DNA of 64,000 nt from Dictyobacter formicarum (GCF_016587435.1 NZ_BNJJ01000023.1:70743-134742), one strand, 5' to 3'. Counted from the stretch's first letter, positions 26,968-36,304 are shown. Numbers and translations are program-made. The notes: generated by a model from the sequence alone, not told the origin.

Positions 26968-27360
26968 CTAAGAAGTAATCACAATGGTCGCCGCGCTCAG
27001 CGGCAAAGGATATATCTGTATTACCATCTCCTCTTTGGGCCAGACCGCAAGCTTCTGGCCGGGCTTCAAATCTTGCAGGTTGGCGCTCTGGCAAGCGTTA
27101 CTATGCGCTATATAGATATGTGTCGCGGCGCTAGTATGTACCACCATACTGACCCGACCCATTATCGGATCCACCACCCTGCCCTGCGGATCATACAGTT
27201 TGACTGTATTATGGACACGATCGATACTATCAATTATACCCGTATACTGCGCGTGCTGCGTACATGGCGAATCCGCCTGTGTAGTCTGTATACAGAGATG
27301 GATAATGCTAAGACTTAATAGCAGCATCGTAATCAGAGCGACACTCCCCCATAACTTCAT
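26968..27360 (-). CDS. Small secreted or membrane-anchored hypothetical protein
   Basis: 130 residues. The N terminus MKLWGSVALITMLLLSLSII is a signal peptide or anchor, followed by a beta-rich domain (about 35-130) with TGIIDSIDRVHNTVKLYD and SNACQSANLQDLKPGQKLAV, reminiscent of small OB-like extracytoplasmic domains. Three Cys residues lie outside the membrane. GGAAGG sits nine bases before the ATG. It runs leftward between two rightward genes and is probably single. No function can be assigned. Confidence 0.65.
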   Translation of the reverse strand: MKLWGSVALITMLLLSLSIIHLCIQTTQADSPCTQHAQYTGIIDSIDRVHNTVKLYDPQGRVVDPIMGRVSMVVHTSAATHIYIAHSNACQSANLQDLKPGQKLAVWPKEEMVIQIYPLPLSAATIVITS

Positions 27361-27617
27361 CGTTTACGACCTTCCCATCCGTTCAAGTTCTGCATATAGC
27401 GAGTGCGTAACATTAATCAGATGCATTTCATACAGGGGCTGTATTTTTAATGTAACGCCAGGGCATCTCCAAAAGTTCCTTTTAATTCTGATAGTTCCAT
27501 CTTTCCAGCTGGCGAGAACCTGCGATCTTTTTATGTTACACTTGCAATTAAGAGAAAGATTTCTGTCTATCAGAATCTTTGCTACCTGTACGCCTGGATA
27601 AAGATGAAAAGGTTGTT

Positions 27618-28877
27618 ATGCTAATGGATGGATATGGTTCAGTAACACAGATTTTAACCGCAACGGATGTGCAGCAGATTCTGACGCGCGCATTTGCAGA
27701 AATGGCTTTAGATGGCAAGCGCGTTCTGGTATTGATCCCAGATGGGACGCGTACAGCTCCTATTCCTTTAATGTTTCGCGCCCTTTATGAGCAACTGGGA
27801 CAGCGCGTGGCACAACTGGATTATCTGATCGCGCTGGGTACGCATCAGCCAATGTCTGAAGAGGCGATTGCTCAACTGGTAGGTGTCTCCGCCGAGGAGC
27901 GAGCCAGGAGTTTTCCCAAAACAAAGATATATAACCATCAATGGTCAGATCCGGCCACGCTGAAGACCATTGGTGTGATTACCCCGACTGAAGCGCGCCA
28001 GCTTACCGAAGGAACGTTGAACGACGAAGTGCCAGTAACGCTGAACCGCATGATTTTTGATTACGACCAGCTACTTATCTGTGGTCCTGTTTTCCCCCAC
28101 GAGGTGGCCGGTTTTTCGGGCGGCGCCAAATACCTGTTTCCCGGCATCGCCGGTGCCGATATTATCAATTTCTCTCACTGGTTAGGAGCCCGCAAGACCA
28201 GCATGGCCACGATTGGCGTGAAGGACACACATGTACGGCGTGTCATTCACCGGGCGGCCGAGTTCGTCAACGTTCCTTTGCTCTGTCTGGCCCTGGTCGT
28301 CAAGGGACCAGAGCTTCATGGCCTCTATTGTGGTAGCTACCGGGAAGCCTTTGAGCAGGCGGCCGACCTATCGGGGAAGCTCAATATTGTCTACACCGAA
28401 CGTCCTTTTAAACGCGTACTCTCAATGGCATCTGAGCACTACGATGATCTCTGGACAGCGGCCAAGGCCATGTACAAGACCGAGCCAGCTATCGCCGACA
28501 GTGGCGAGGTCATTATCTACGCGCCACATATTACCGAAGTATCCTATACACATGGCAAATTGATCGATCAGATCGGTTATCATGTGCGTGATTATTTTTT
28601 GAAGCAATGGGAGCGCTTCAAAGATATACCGGGAGGGATTCTAGCTCACAGCACCCATGTTAAAGGCTCGGGCACATATGATCTGGAGAGTGGTATTGAG
28701 CGACCACGCATTCAAGTGACGCTGGCCACTGGTATTCCCGAGGAGCGCTGTCGCCGTATCAATCTAGGCTACCTCGATTACCGCACACTCAATCTTCGCG
28801 ATTGGGAGCAGCGAGAGGACGAAGGTATCCTGCTAGTGCCAAATGCGGGAGAAGTACTGTATCGACTCACCAAATAG
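27618..28877 (+). CDS. larA: LarA-type nickel-pincer racemase/epimerase
   Basis: 419 residues from the ATG at 27618, with AAAAGG five bases upstream; a longer frame starts at 27579 without a ribosome site. The fold matches LarA/DUF2088: VLIPDGTRTAP near the start, LGTHQPMSEEAI (catalytic His76), FPHEVAGFSGGAKYLFPG (His161 and Lys171) and INFSH (His187). In lactate racemase the Lys binds the nickel-pincer cofactor and the flanking His residues act in catalysis or bind nickel; their spacing here is the same. No larB, larC or larE lies nearby, so the cofactor would come from elsewhere. The substrate may be another 2-hydroxy acid. Confidence 0.88.
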   Translation: MLMDGYGSVTQILTATDVQQILTRAFAEMALDGKRVLVLIPDGTRTAPIPLMFRALYEQLGQRVAQLDYLIALGTHQPMSEEAIAQLVGVSAEERARSFPKTKIYNHQWSDPATLKTIGVITPTEARQLTEGTLNDEVPVTLNRMIFDYDQLLICGPVFPHEVAGFSGGAKYLFPGIAGADIINFSHWLGARKTSMATIGVKDTHVRRVIHRAAEFVNVPLLCLALVVKGPELHGLYCGSYREAFEQAADLSGKLNIVYTERPFKRVLSMASEHYDDLWTAAKAMYKTEPAIADSGEVIIYAPHITEVSYTHGKLIDQIGYHVRDYFLKQWERFKDIPGGILAHSTHVKGSGTYDLESGIERPRIQVTLATGIPEERCRRINLGYLDYRTLNLRDWEQREDEGILLVPNAGEVLYRLTK

Positions 28878-29068
28878 GCTGGCTAACACGTATTCCTGAT
28901 AGAAGCCGCTAAAAGACTCAGCTTTTTCAATGATGATATAAATTTAGAAACTTCTATGCGATGCGGTTACAAAAGGAACGACTGACACCAAGAGGCCTGT
29001 TTGCCACATTTTCGGAATACATGATAAAATATTTCAGGTACAGGCGCCAACAGAGCGGGGAATATCTT

Positions 29069-31222
29069 ATGGATCAACAAATCTTGAACAGCTCAGCCAC
29101 TTCTCCTTTAGAGAGGCCTGATCTTTATATCAACCGAGAGCTAAGTTGGATCGAGTTCAACCGACGCGTCTTTGCCGAAGCCAAGGACGCCCGCCATCCA
29201 CTTCTAGAGCGAGTCAAATTTATCTCCATTTTTGAAACTAACCTCGATGAATTTATTATGATCCGCCTGGCTGGCCTGAAGGATCTGATCGATTCACGTA
29301 CCGCACCGCGCAGTCCCGATGGAAGAACAGCCGAGCAGCAATTGGCCGCAGTACGCCAGCGCCTGGCCCCGCTGGTTCAGGAGGTGCGCCGTTACTGGCG
29401 GCAGGTGCTATTACCGCTGCTGGGTCAGGAGCATATTCATATTCTTGATTATGAGCAGCTAGACGCCAAGCAACGTGATGCCATGCGTCGTTATTTTGAA
29501 AATGAGATTTTTCCTGTCTTGACGCCTCTGGCCGTAGATAAAGGACATCCTTTTCCGCATATCTCCAACCGCAGCTTAAACCTGGCCGTAGTGATTGCCT
29601 CCAACGATGAGGAGCAAGAGGATCTGTTTGCGCGCATCAAAGTACCACCAGCCCTGCCGCGTTTGCTGCCGGTACCTGTCTCCTCGGAAGAGCCCCGGGC
29701 GGTAGCGTTTGTCTGGCTGGAGCAGGTGATTGCCGCCAACCTGCAGATGCTCTTTCCTGGTTTTGAAATCTGGGAATCCTACCCCTTCCGCGTCTTACGA
29801 GATGCCGACATTGAGTTACAGGAAGACGAAGCAGCCGATCTGTTGGAATACATCGAGCAAGAGGTGCGAGAGCGCCGCTTCGGTGTCGTTGTCGATCTGG
29901 CCGTCAACCCCTCGATGCCAGTACGTATTCGCAGCTTGCTGTTGGAGAATCTAGAAATTAGCGAAAACGACCTGACGATCATCGATGGACCTCTGGGCAT
30001 GGGTGACGTCATCGAGCTACACAGCATCACGCGACCCGATCTGAAAGATCCGCCCTTTACGCCGCGTGTGCCACTCATTATTCGTAATAGTGAAAATATT
30101 TTTGATGCCATACAAAAGCACGACATCCTGTTACACCATCCCTATGACAGCTTTAATCCGGTGGTTGATTTTATTCGTGCTGCAGCCGAAGATCCACAGG
30201 TACTGGCGATCAAACAGACTCTCTATCGCGTGGGATCGAATGCCCCTATCGTGAATGCCCTGCTGCAAGCCGTTGAGAATGGCAAGCAGGTAGCGGTACT
30301 GGTAGAATTAAAAGCGCGCTTCGACGAAGAAAACAATATCGGCTGGGCACGCGAGCTAGAGCGCGCAGGTGTACACGTCGTTTATGGCCTGGTAGGACTC
30401 AAGACCCACGGCAAAGTCGCCATGGTTGTGCGTAAAGAAGATGATGGCCTGCGGCGCTACATCCACCTGGGCACCGGCAACTACAATGCCTCGACCGCCA
30501 AAATTTACGAAGACCTGTGCATGTTTACCAGTCGCTACGACATTGGTATGGATGTGACTTCACTGTTTAACTCGCTGACCGGTTATTCGCGGCAGGGTGC
30601 TTATCGTAAATTGCTGGTAGCGCCAGTCAGTCTGCGCCAAGGGATCATCGAGCGCATCGAACGAGAGATAGAGATCCACAAAACGAACGGCAACGGGAAA
30701 CTGATCTTTAAAATGAATGCCCTGGTCGATCCTGAAGTGATCGACTATCTCTATCGAGCGTCCCAGGCCGGCGTGGAAATCGAACTGATTATTCGCGGTG
30801 TCTGCAGCCTGCGTCCCGGCGTGCCAGGGGTGAGCGAAACCATTCGCGTACGCAGCATCATTGGACGCTTCCTGGAGCACAGTCGTATCTACTACTTTGG
30901 CAATGACGGCAAGCCTGAAATCTACCTGGGCAGTGCCGACATGATGCAGCGCAACCTGAACAACCGCGTTGAAGTGCTCTTTCCCATTCAGTCGCAAAGC
31001 ATGAAACGCGCCCTGATGGAGCGCATGATTATTCCCATCCTTGCCGACAACGCCAACGCCCATGAACTGTTGCCAGACGGCAACTACCAGGCCATCCGAC
31101 CCAAGGCCGGGGAAGCACTCTTCGACAGCCAGAAATGGTTCTTAGAGCATCCCTTATTCGAATTCGACGAAGACAGCGAGCATACAAATCCCACTATCAG
31201 CGCTATTCCCTCCAGCTCCTAA
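29069..31222 (+). CDS. ppk1: Polyphosphate kinase 1
   Basis: 717 residues from the ATG at 29069 (an upstream extension to 28961 lacks family similarity). The protein opens with RPDLYINRELSWIEFNRRVF, the usual N domain. The phospho-acceptor His447 lies in LKTHGKVAMVVRKED, and the second catalytic His is in YIHLGTGNYN. EIYLGSADMMQRNLNNRVE closes the catalytic region. It makes polyphosphate from ATP, peripheral to the membrane, and is used in stress and phosphate storage. No exopolyphosphatase or PHO genes are adjacent. Identification is firm. Confidence 0.97.
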   Translation: MDQQILNSSATSPLERPDLYINRELSWIEFNRRVFAEAKDARHPLLERVKFISIFETNLDEFIMIRLAGLKDLIDSRTAPRSPDGRTAEQQLAAVRQRLAPLVQEVRRYWRQVLLPLLGQEHIHILDYEQLDAKQRDAMRRYFENEIFPVLTPLAVDKGHPFPHISNRSLNLAVVIASNDEEQEDLFARIKVPPALPRLLPVPVSSEEPRAVAFVWLEQVIAANLQMLFPGFEIWESYPFRVLRDADIELQEDEAADLLEYIEQEVRERRFGVVVDLAVNPSMPVRIRSLLLENLEISENDLTIIDGPLGMGDVIELHSITRPDLKDPPFTPRVPLIIRNSENIFDAIQKHDILLHHPYDSFNPVVDFIRAAAEDPQVLAIKQTLYRVGSNAPIVNALLQAVENGKQVAVLVELKARFDEENNIGWARELERAGVHVVYGLVGLKTHGKVAMVVRKEDDGLRRYIHLGTGNYNASTAKIYEDLCMFTSRYDIGMDVTSLFNSLTGYSRQGAYRKLLVAPVSLRQGIIERIEREIEIHKTNGNGKLIFKMNALVDPEVIDYLYRASQAGVEIELIIRGVCSLRPGVPGVSETIRVRSIIGRFLEHSRIYYFGNDGKPEIYLGSADMMQRNLNNRVEVLFPIQSQSMKRALMERMIIPILADNANAHELLPDGNYQAIRPKAGEALFDSQKWFLEHPLFEFDEDSEHTNPTISAIPSSS

Positions 31223-31227
31223 AAAAA

Positions 31228-31397
31228 CGTGCGGTTCGCGCCTTCGGCTCCGGAAATCGGGTGCAAGGCCCGAATCTATGGGAACACGCCCGAAAACCAT
31301 GCGCTTCGCACCTGTGTTGCTCAAAAGCGGCCGCGCATGCGGACGCCCGAAAAGGGGCGCTTTGCTTCCTCTCACCAGAAGGGTCAGACATATTCTA
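31228..31397 (+). repeat. Degenerate modular repeat between ppk1 and the CCA gene
   Basis: The 368-bp gap holds TGCGGTTCGCGCCTTCGG, AATCGGGTGCAAGGCCCGAA followed by TCTATGGGA, and AAGCGGCCGCGCATGCGG + ACGCCCG. The first and last are flank blocks of the hairpin family; the middle block is the AATCGGGGGCAAGCCCCGAA motif of the tandem array at 59303. No perfect variable hairpin is left. The remaining DNA to 31590 shows no gene; it should hold the next promoter. Confidence 0.6.
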
Positions 31398-31590
31398 ACC
31401 GGGTCAGAGCAGGAAAGATTAATCTACATCAGGACCCACTTTAAAGAAGCTATCTGAACATGATACAATAGTCCCATTGTAAGATTTGCGATGGGATTAT
31501 TATCATACCCGATTTAAGACCGTAGCTAACTGTGCACTAAAATCAGCACAGCAGTTACGAACGAAACGAAGCGGATACATAGATTTTAGT

Positions 31591-32958
31591 ATGCTTGAAA
31601 CTATCAAAATGCTGGCCGAAATTTTTCGCGCCCAGCATAAACAACTCTATATTGTTGGAGGCACCGTACGTGATGGCTTGCTGCAGAGAGGGCAATCAAA
31701 CGACGGCGACCTGGCAACGGACGCCCGGCCCGAGGAGATCAAGCGCCTGGTGGCTCCAACACATCCAACTGCCGTTGTCCTGGTAGGGGAGCGGTTTGGA
31801 ACCGTGCGTCTCCACTATGAGAACAGCATCATTGAAATCACCACATTTCGCTCCGAACGCTATGATCCAGAGTCACGTAAGCCCGAGGTTTGTTTTGGGG
31901 ATAGCCTGGAAGAAGACCTGGCACGCCGGGATTTTACCATTAATGCCCTGGCTCGCAATCCTCTTAATGGTCGCATCATCGATTTATTCAATGGTCAGCA
32001 AGACCTGGAAAATCATGTGTTACGGGCGGTCGGCAATGAACCAGATAAACGCTTCAACGAAGATCCACTGCGGTTATTGCGAGCGGTACGCTTTGCTGCG
32101 CAGCTCGATTTTGAGATTGACAGCGGAACGCGGGCCGCGATTGTACGGCAGGCCAGCACTCTGCAGAAGATCAGCCGGGAACGTATTCGCGACGAGATGA
32201 ACAAGTTGCTGCTTTCACCTCATCCAGCCAAGGGTCTGGATCTGCTGGTTGGTTTAGGTTTGATGGAATGGATTATTCCAGAGGTGATGGAACTGCGCGG
32301 TGTCAGCCAGCGGCCCACGACCGGTCGCGCCAGCAAAGACGTGTATATCCATGTTTTACGTGTTGTCGAGCGCTCCTCTGCCCGGCCTGTAGCGCGCTGG
32401 GGCGCACTGCTACATGATATCGCCAAGCCACGCACCAAGGTGGTGGAAGACAACAAGGTCCATTTCTTCGGCCATGAAGATGTCGGCGCCTACATGGCCC
32501 GCGACATCCTGAAGCGCCTGCACTTTGATCGCGAGTTTATACACAACGTCAGCCAGGTTGTCAAACTACACATGCGGGCCAATGCCTACACATCTGATTG
32601 GACAGATGGGGCCGTGCGCCGACTGATGCTGGACAGCGGGGATATCTTGCCAGACCTGCTTGATCTCTCACGAGCAGATATTACCAGCTACCGTATGGAC
32701 AAAGTCAATCGAGCCGCCGCCCGCGTACAAGAGCTGTCAGAGCGCTGCCAGCGACTGCGAGAAGAGGCCGAGCGCGTCCCCCTGCGCAGTCCTTTGGACG
32801 GCAATGAGTTAATGGAGCTCTTCGACCGTGGTCCTGGGCCCTGGTTGCGTCCCTTAAAAGATCATCTATTGAGCCTGGTTATTGATGGCATTCTGGCGGC
32901 CGACGATAAAGAGGAAGCAACCAGAATCGCCCAGAAAATTATGAATGAACAACAGTAA
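31591..32958 (+). CDS. CCA tRNA nucleotidyltransferase / poly(A) polymerase family with HD domain
   Basis: 455 residues from the ATG at 31591, the first start consistent with family length; the ribosome site is weak, so the start is uncertain. The nucleotidyltransferase head shows LYIVGGTVRDGLL and the carboxylate pair in DGDLAT, followed by GTVRLHY, RDFTINALA and the RNA-binding neck KRFNEDPLRLLRAVRFAAQL. An HD phosphohydrolase domain begins at LLHDIAKPRTK (about 273). This class adds or repairs the tRNA 3'-CCA end, or adds A residues; the two activities cannot be separated by eye. It acts in the cytosol. Confidence 0.9.
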   Translation: MLETIKMLAEIFRAQHKQLYIVGGTVRDGLLQRGQSNDGDLATDARPEEIKRLVAPTHPTAVVLVGERFGTVRLHYENSIIEITTFRSERYDPESRKPEVCFGDSLEEDLARRDFTINALARNPLNGRIIDLFNGQQDLENHVLRAVGNEPDKRFNEDPLRLLRAVRFAAQLDFEIDSGTRAAIVRQASTLQKISRERIRDEMNKLLLSPHPAKGLDLLVGLGLMEWIIPEVMELRGVSQRPTTGRASKDVYIHVLRVVERSSARPVARWGALLHDIAKPRTKVVEDNKVHFFGHEDVGAYMARDILKRLHFDREFIHNVSQVVKLHMRANAYTSDWTDGAVRRLMLDSGDILPDLLDLSRADITSYRMDKVNRAAARVQELSERCQRLREEAERVPLRSPLDGNELMELFDRGPGPWLRPLKDHLLSLVIDGILAADDKEEATRIAQKIMNEQQ

Positions 32959-32989
32959 AGCGAAAGTTGATGTAATAGTATGCGTGTAG

Positions 32990-33262
32990 AAAAGGATTTC
33001 GTATTACCTGGAAAACCAATATTTCTGGCGTCGCACCTATCTAGGATTGGAGACGCCACTGGTCAGCCTGCCCACGGAAGTTATGGAGCAACTATTTACT
33101 TCGCTGGTTGATGCCCTCAGCCGTGGTGTCAGCGTCACCCTGCTCCTGCCGAACAATCCCAATGTGGGTCGTGATTTTACCGATGACGGCCTGAAATTTT
33201 TGTGGGAACTTGCACCGGAGGCAGTGACATCTGGTAAACTGCAGGTATACACATCTGAATGA
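32990..33262 (+). pseudogene. Remnant of a phospholipase D-like protein gene
   Basis: The frame open from 32990 reads YLENQYFW and, further on, SRGVSVTLLLPNNPNVGRDF, the pattern of the region preceding or within the second catalytic half of phospholipase D/cardiolipin-synthase-like proteins. It ends after about 90 codons, lacks an HKD motif, has no ATG and has no rest of the gene on either side. It lies 31 bases after the CCA gene. A short frame from the TTG at 33047 could be translated, but a decayed gene is the simplest reading. Confidence 0.55.
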
Positions 33263-33398
33263 CAATGACATCCCTTTTGAAACAAACAACCCTGATGACA
33301 CGCCTGAAGAGCGAGCCGCAGAGGTCTCGGCGCCCTAGTAAGAAGAGAGAAACAGGAAGCCGACAAATTTAGCCACAGATTAAGAAAGAGGTTTTTAT

Positions 33399-33929
33399 AT
33401 GGCAAGTAATAATACATCGGGGGGCAAAAAAGGGCCGGATAAGCCGGATGCAACCGGGATGCAGAACACGCAGATGCCACCAGCGAACAATACAGCGTCT
33501 TCGGCCGCCCGACCCGCTGCGAAGCCTCGCAAAGGGCATCAGCACCATGGCAGCAAAGGAGCGCGGCCAGCCGTTGGCGGCACAGCTATACCCGGAGCCA
33601 AATCCACCCAGGCTCGGCAAATCTCTGAGTCTAGCAATCCTCAGCAACAACAGTATGAGAGCTATAACAGAGACATGCGCCGTCGCATGGAGCGCATGGG
33701 ATACGAAAATGAAGAAAATCGCACCATAACCGCGCAGAGCCAGCGCCAGAAGCGTATAGAGCGCATAGAGCAGCGCCGCCAGCAACAGCTTGCCCATGTC
33801 AAACGGAATCTGCCTGGTGGTAAGGTCGACACCAGCCCACGTCGAGTCTATTGGATGATCGCAGGCGTTGCCATCCTGATTATCCTCCTGATTGTCGCCT
33901 TTGCCATCTGGCGAGCCACCGGCCACTAA
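33399..33929 (+). CDS. Hypothetical tail-anchored membrane protein
   Basis: 176 residues. Residues 1-80 are low-complexity (Gly, Lys, Pro, Ala, Gln), 80-135 are a highly charged, Arg/Gln-rich helix likely to form a coiled coil (RRRMERMGYENEENRTITAQ), and a single membrane helix (about 148-172, MIAGVAILIILLIVAFAIW) closes the protein with a very short outer tail. AAAGAGG lies seven bases before the ATG. No family recognised. The basic cytoplasmic part could bind nucleic acid or ribosomes, which is speculative. Confidence 0.65.
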   Translation: MASNNTSGGKKGPDKPDATGMQNTQMPPANNTASSAARPAAKPRKGHQHHGSKGARPAVGGTAIPGAKSTQARQISESSNPQQQQYESYNRDMRRRMERMGYENEENRTITAQSQRQKRIERIEQRRQQQLAHVKRNLPGGKVDTSPRRVYWMIAGVAILIILLIVAFAIWRATGH

Positions 33930-33949
33930 ACCTTTGCAAAAAACATGAT

Positions 33950-34108
33950 CTATACATAGGTGCGCCCCTTGCGGGCGCTTGTCTGTTTTTTCGCTCGAAA
34001 ACGCACTTGATAAACATTAAGGAGCGATTTAAATCAATGTATCACATTGTTATTGTTTCTTTTTCGAGTGTGAAAGGACAAAAGCGCCCGCAATAGGTAC
34101 ACCTATAG
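33950..34108. mobile_element. 159-bp inverted-repeat element (TAGGTGCG family)
   Basis: Left end CTATACATAGGTGCGCCCC then TTGCGGGCGCTTGTC and later CTCGAAAA. Right end on the other strand: CTATAGGTGTACC, then TTGCGGGCGCTTTTGTC and CTCGAAAA. The ends thus match imperfectly over about 50 bp. No coding capacity. It begins 21 bases past the stop of the tail-anchored protein. A MITE or paired REP-like element is likely. Confidence 0.65.
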
Positions 34109-34393
34109 TGTTTGCCCCGGCCTATCCAGGACTCTCTCCCACCGCCCCTACCGGCAGCATGCTTTCTATAAAAGACCAGCCCCGGGCATAAATCACACCC
34201 CTAACGTGTTATAATAAATAAAAAATATTGCAAACTTGTGCCTATCTCTCTGTTATGATACACTTCAAATGGCAAAGTATTGCCTGAATATGGCTTTTAC
34301 TCCTGTGGTAGAGGCAGGAGTGGAGATAAATATAAAAAGCACTTTTATTGTTAATTAATTGCATTAGGTTGTGGATAGGAGGTTGTTTATACC
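34109..34393. other. Upstream region of ribonuclease J gene
   Basis: About 285 bp, AT-rich toward the gene. TATAAT-like sequence occurs near 34210 without a matching -35. A small stem, CTCCTGTGGTAGAGGCAGGAG (34300-34320), lies in the presumed leader. No gene seen. Confidence 0.4.
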
Positions 34394-36064
34394 TTGACAA
34401 CAGAAAAAGTTCGACTTGTCCCACTCGGTGGCCTGGGAGAAGTTGGCAAAAATATGATGGTTGTAGAGTATGGTGAAGACATCATCATTGTGGATGTAGG
34501 GGTGATGTTCCCCGACGAAGAGATGTTCGGGGTTGACCTGGTAATCCCCGATACAAGCTATCTGACGGATAAAAAAGACCGTATTCGTGCTATTCTGATC
34601 ACCCACGGTCATGAAGACCATGTAGGTGCCCTCCCATATGTTTTGCCGATGCTCGATTTCCCCCCCATCTTTGCAACCCGTTTGACCCAGGGGTTGATCA
34701 ATGTGAAACTGAAAGAGCACCGTTTACTGGATAAAGTATCCGTGAACCCGATTGCTCCTGGTGACCAGATAGAGCTTGGTTCCTGTTTCGCAGAGTTTTT
34801 TCGGGTCAATCATAGTATACCAGATGCTATTGGTATCGTAATTCACACGCCGATTGGCGCAGTTGTTCATACGGGCGATTATAAGTTCGATTACACACCA
34901 GTTGATGGCAAACCAGCCGACCTGGGACTACTAGGAAAGATCGGCAATGATGGCGTGCTTGTGATGATGGGTGACAGTACCCGCGTAGAATCGCCTGGCT
35001 ATACTCCGTCTGAGCGAGTTATCAATGACTCATTCGACAAGATTTTCGCCAATGCACCGGGCCGCATTTTAATTGCTACCTTTGCCTCCCTGATTTCACG
35101 CGTACAGCAGGTACTGGATACCGCACAGCGCTATGAACGCTTTGTGGCCTTTATGGGTCGCAGCATGCAGAACAATGTGCAGATGGCCATCGAATTGGGA
35201 TACCTCAATATGCCGAAGGGCATGTTGATCCGGCCCGAGGACATTAACAAATTTAATCCAGACCAGGTTGTGATTGTCTGTACTGGCAGCCAGGGCGAGC
35301 CAACCTCCGCGTTGACGCGCATCGCCAATCAGGATCACCGCCAGATTCGCATACAGCCAGGGGACAGCGTCATCTTGTCCGCTACCCCGGTTCCAGGCAA
35401 CGAAAAAATGGTGCATCGTACCATTAACAGCTTGTTCCGGCAGGGTGCCGAGGTATACTATCAGGGTATCTCAAATGTGCATGTATCCGGGCATGGAGCG
35501 CAGGAAGAGCTGAAGTTAATGCTCAGCCTGTTGCGACCACGCTTCTTCGTGCCGGTGCACGGTGAATACCGCCAGCTGGTCCTACATGCCAAACTGGCAT
35601 ATTCGCTTGGCATTCCAGAACAGAACATTATTGTGGCTGAAGATGGTGATATTATTGATGTCACCGAAGACTCCATTCAACTGAAGGAACATGTTTCATC
35701 CGGCAACGTGTTTGTCGATGGTCTCAGTGTTGGTGGCGTCGGACAAATCGTCTTGCGCGATCGCAAAGTCTTGTCACAAGATGGCATCCTGATGGTGGTA
35801 CTCACCATCGACAAAGAGAGCGGACAGCCACTTGCAGGACCCGACATTGTCTCGCGTGGCTTTGTATATATGCGCGACTCAGAAGAGCTGCTTGAGAACT
35901 CCCGCCTGCGCGTCCTTGATGCACTGAACGGTTTCGATAAGCGTCCTCACAGCGGTTCCGATTGGTCCTTCGTCAAGGACAAGATTAAACATACGCTCAG
36001 TGAGTTCCTCTACGAACAAACTCGCCGTCGTCCAATGATCCTGCCCATGGTGATGGAAGTATAA
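34394..36064 (+). CDS. rnj: Ribonuclease J
   Basis: 556 residues starting with TTG at 34394, supported by AGGAGG upstream and by alignment with the family start. The metallo-beta-lactamase motif THGHEDH (His71, His73, Asp75, His76) binds two zinc ions; the beta-CASP region includes MMGDSTRVESPGYTPSE and FVPVHGEYRQL. The C-terminal domain ends in RRRPMILPMVMEV. It is a 5'-to-3' exo- and endoribonuclease that matures and degrades RNA in the cytosol. A terminator follows immediately. Confidence 0.96.
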   Translation: MTTEKVRLVPLGGLGEVGKNMMVVEYGEDIIIVDVGVMFPDEEMFGVDLVIPDTSYLTDKKDRIRAILITHGHEDHVGALPYVLPMLDFPPIFATRLTQGLINVKLKEHRLLDKVSVNPIAPGDQIELGSCFAEFFRVNHSIPDAIGIVIHTPIGAVVHTGDYKFDYTPVDGKPADLGLLGKIGNDGVLVMMGDSTRVESPGYTPSERVINDSFDKIFANAPGRILIATFASLISRVQQVLDTAQRYERFVAFMGRSMQNNVQMAIELGYLNMPKGMLIRPEDINKFNPDQVVIVCTGSQGEPTSALTRIANQDHRQIRIQPGDSVILSATPVPGNEKMVHRTINSLFRQGAEVYYQGISNVHVSGHGAQEELKLMLSLLRPRFFVPVHGEYRQLVLHAKLAYSLGIPEQNIIVAEDGDIIDVTEDSIQLKEHVSSGNVFVDGLSVGGVGQIVLRDRKVLSQDGILMVVLTIDKESGQPLAGPDIVSRGFVYMRDSEELLENSRLRVLDALNGFDKRPHSGSDWSFVKDKIKHTLSEFLYEQTRRRPMILPMVMEV

Positions 36065-36111
36065 AAATAAAAAGACAGGGAGGAGTTTTTCCTCCCTGTC
36101 TTTTTATTTTT
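36063..36111. terminator. Terminator after ribonuclease J
   Basis: A 21-bp perfect stem (arms 36063-36083 and 36091-36111) with AAAAATAAAAA on one side and TTTTTATTTTT on the other. It overlaps the last bases of the stop codon. Confidence 0.9.
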
Positions 36112-36127
36112 TGGGAGCTCCTGCGCG

Positions 36128-36208
36128 GGCGGGCGCATACGCGCCCGCTCCCTTTTTCATTCTGATTTGTGAAGCGTGTGCCTCGGCACACGCTTCACAA
36201 ATCAGAAT
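36128..36208. repeat. GC stem plus 24-bp perfect hairpin
   Basis: CGGGCGCATACGCGCCCG near 36128 matches the GC stem at 14962-14989 in the reverse sense. Then arms 36159-36182 and 36185-36208 form a 24-bp perfect stem with a two-base loop. Confidence 0.75.
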
Positions 36209-36210
36209 AA

Positions 36211-36282
36211 TTGTTTTTGATTAATATGCGACAAAAAACTGTGCCGTTGCACAGTTTTTTGTCGCATATTAATCAAAAACAA
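36211..36282. repeat. 34-bp perfect hairpin, longest in the window
   Basis: Arms 36211-36244 and 36249-36282 are exact complements around loop CGTT. It starts two bases after the previous hairpin, so two long stems stand side by side, followed by a small stem CGGGCG...CGCCCG at about 36283. The arm sequence (TTGTTTTTGATTAATATGCG...) occurs nowhere else in the window as far as seen. Confidence 0.85.
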
Positions 36283-36304
36283 CGGGCGCGTCAGCGCCCG
36301 TACC

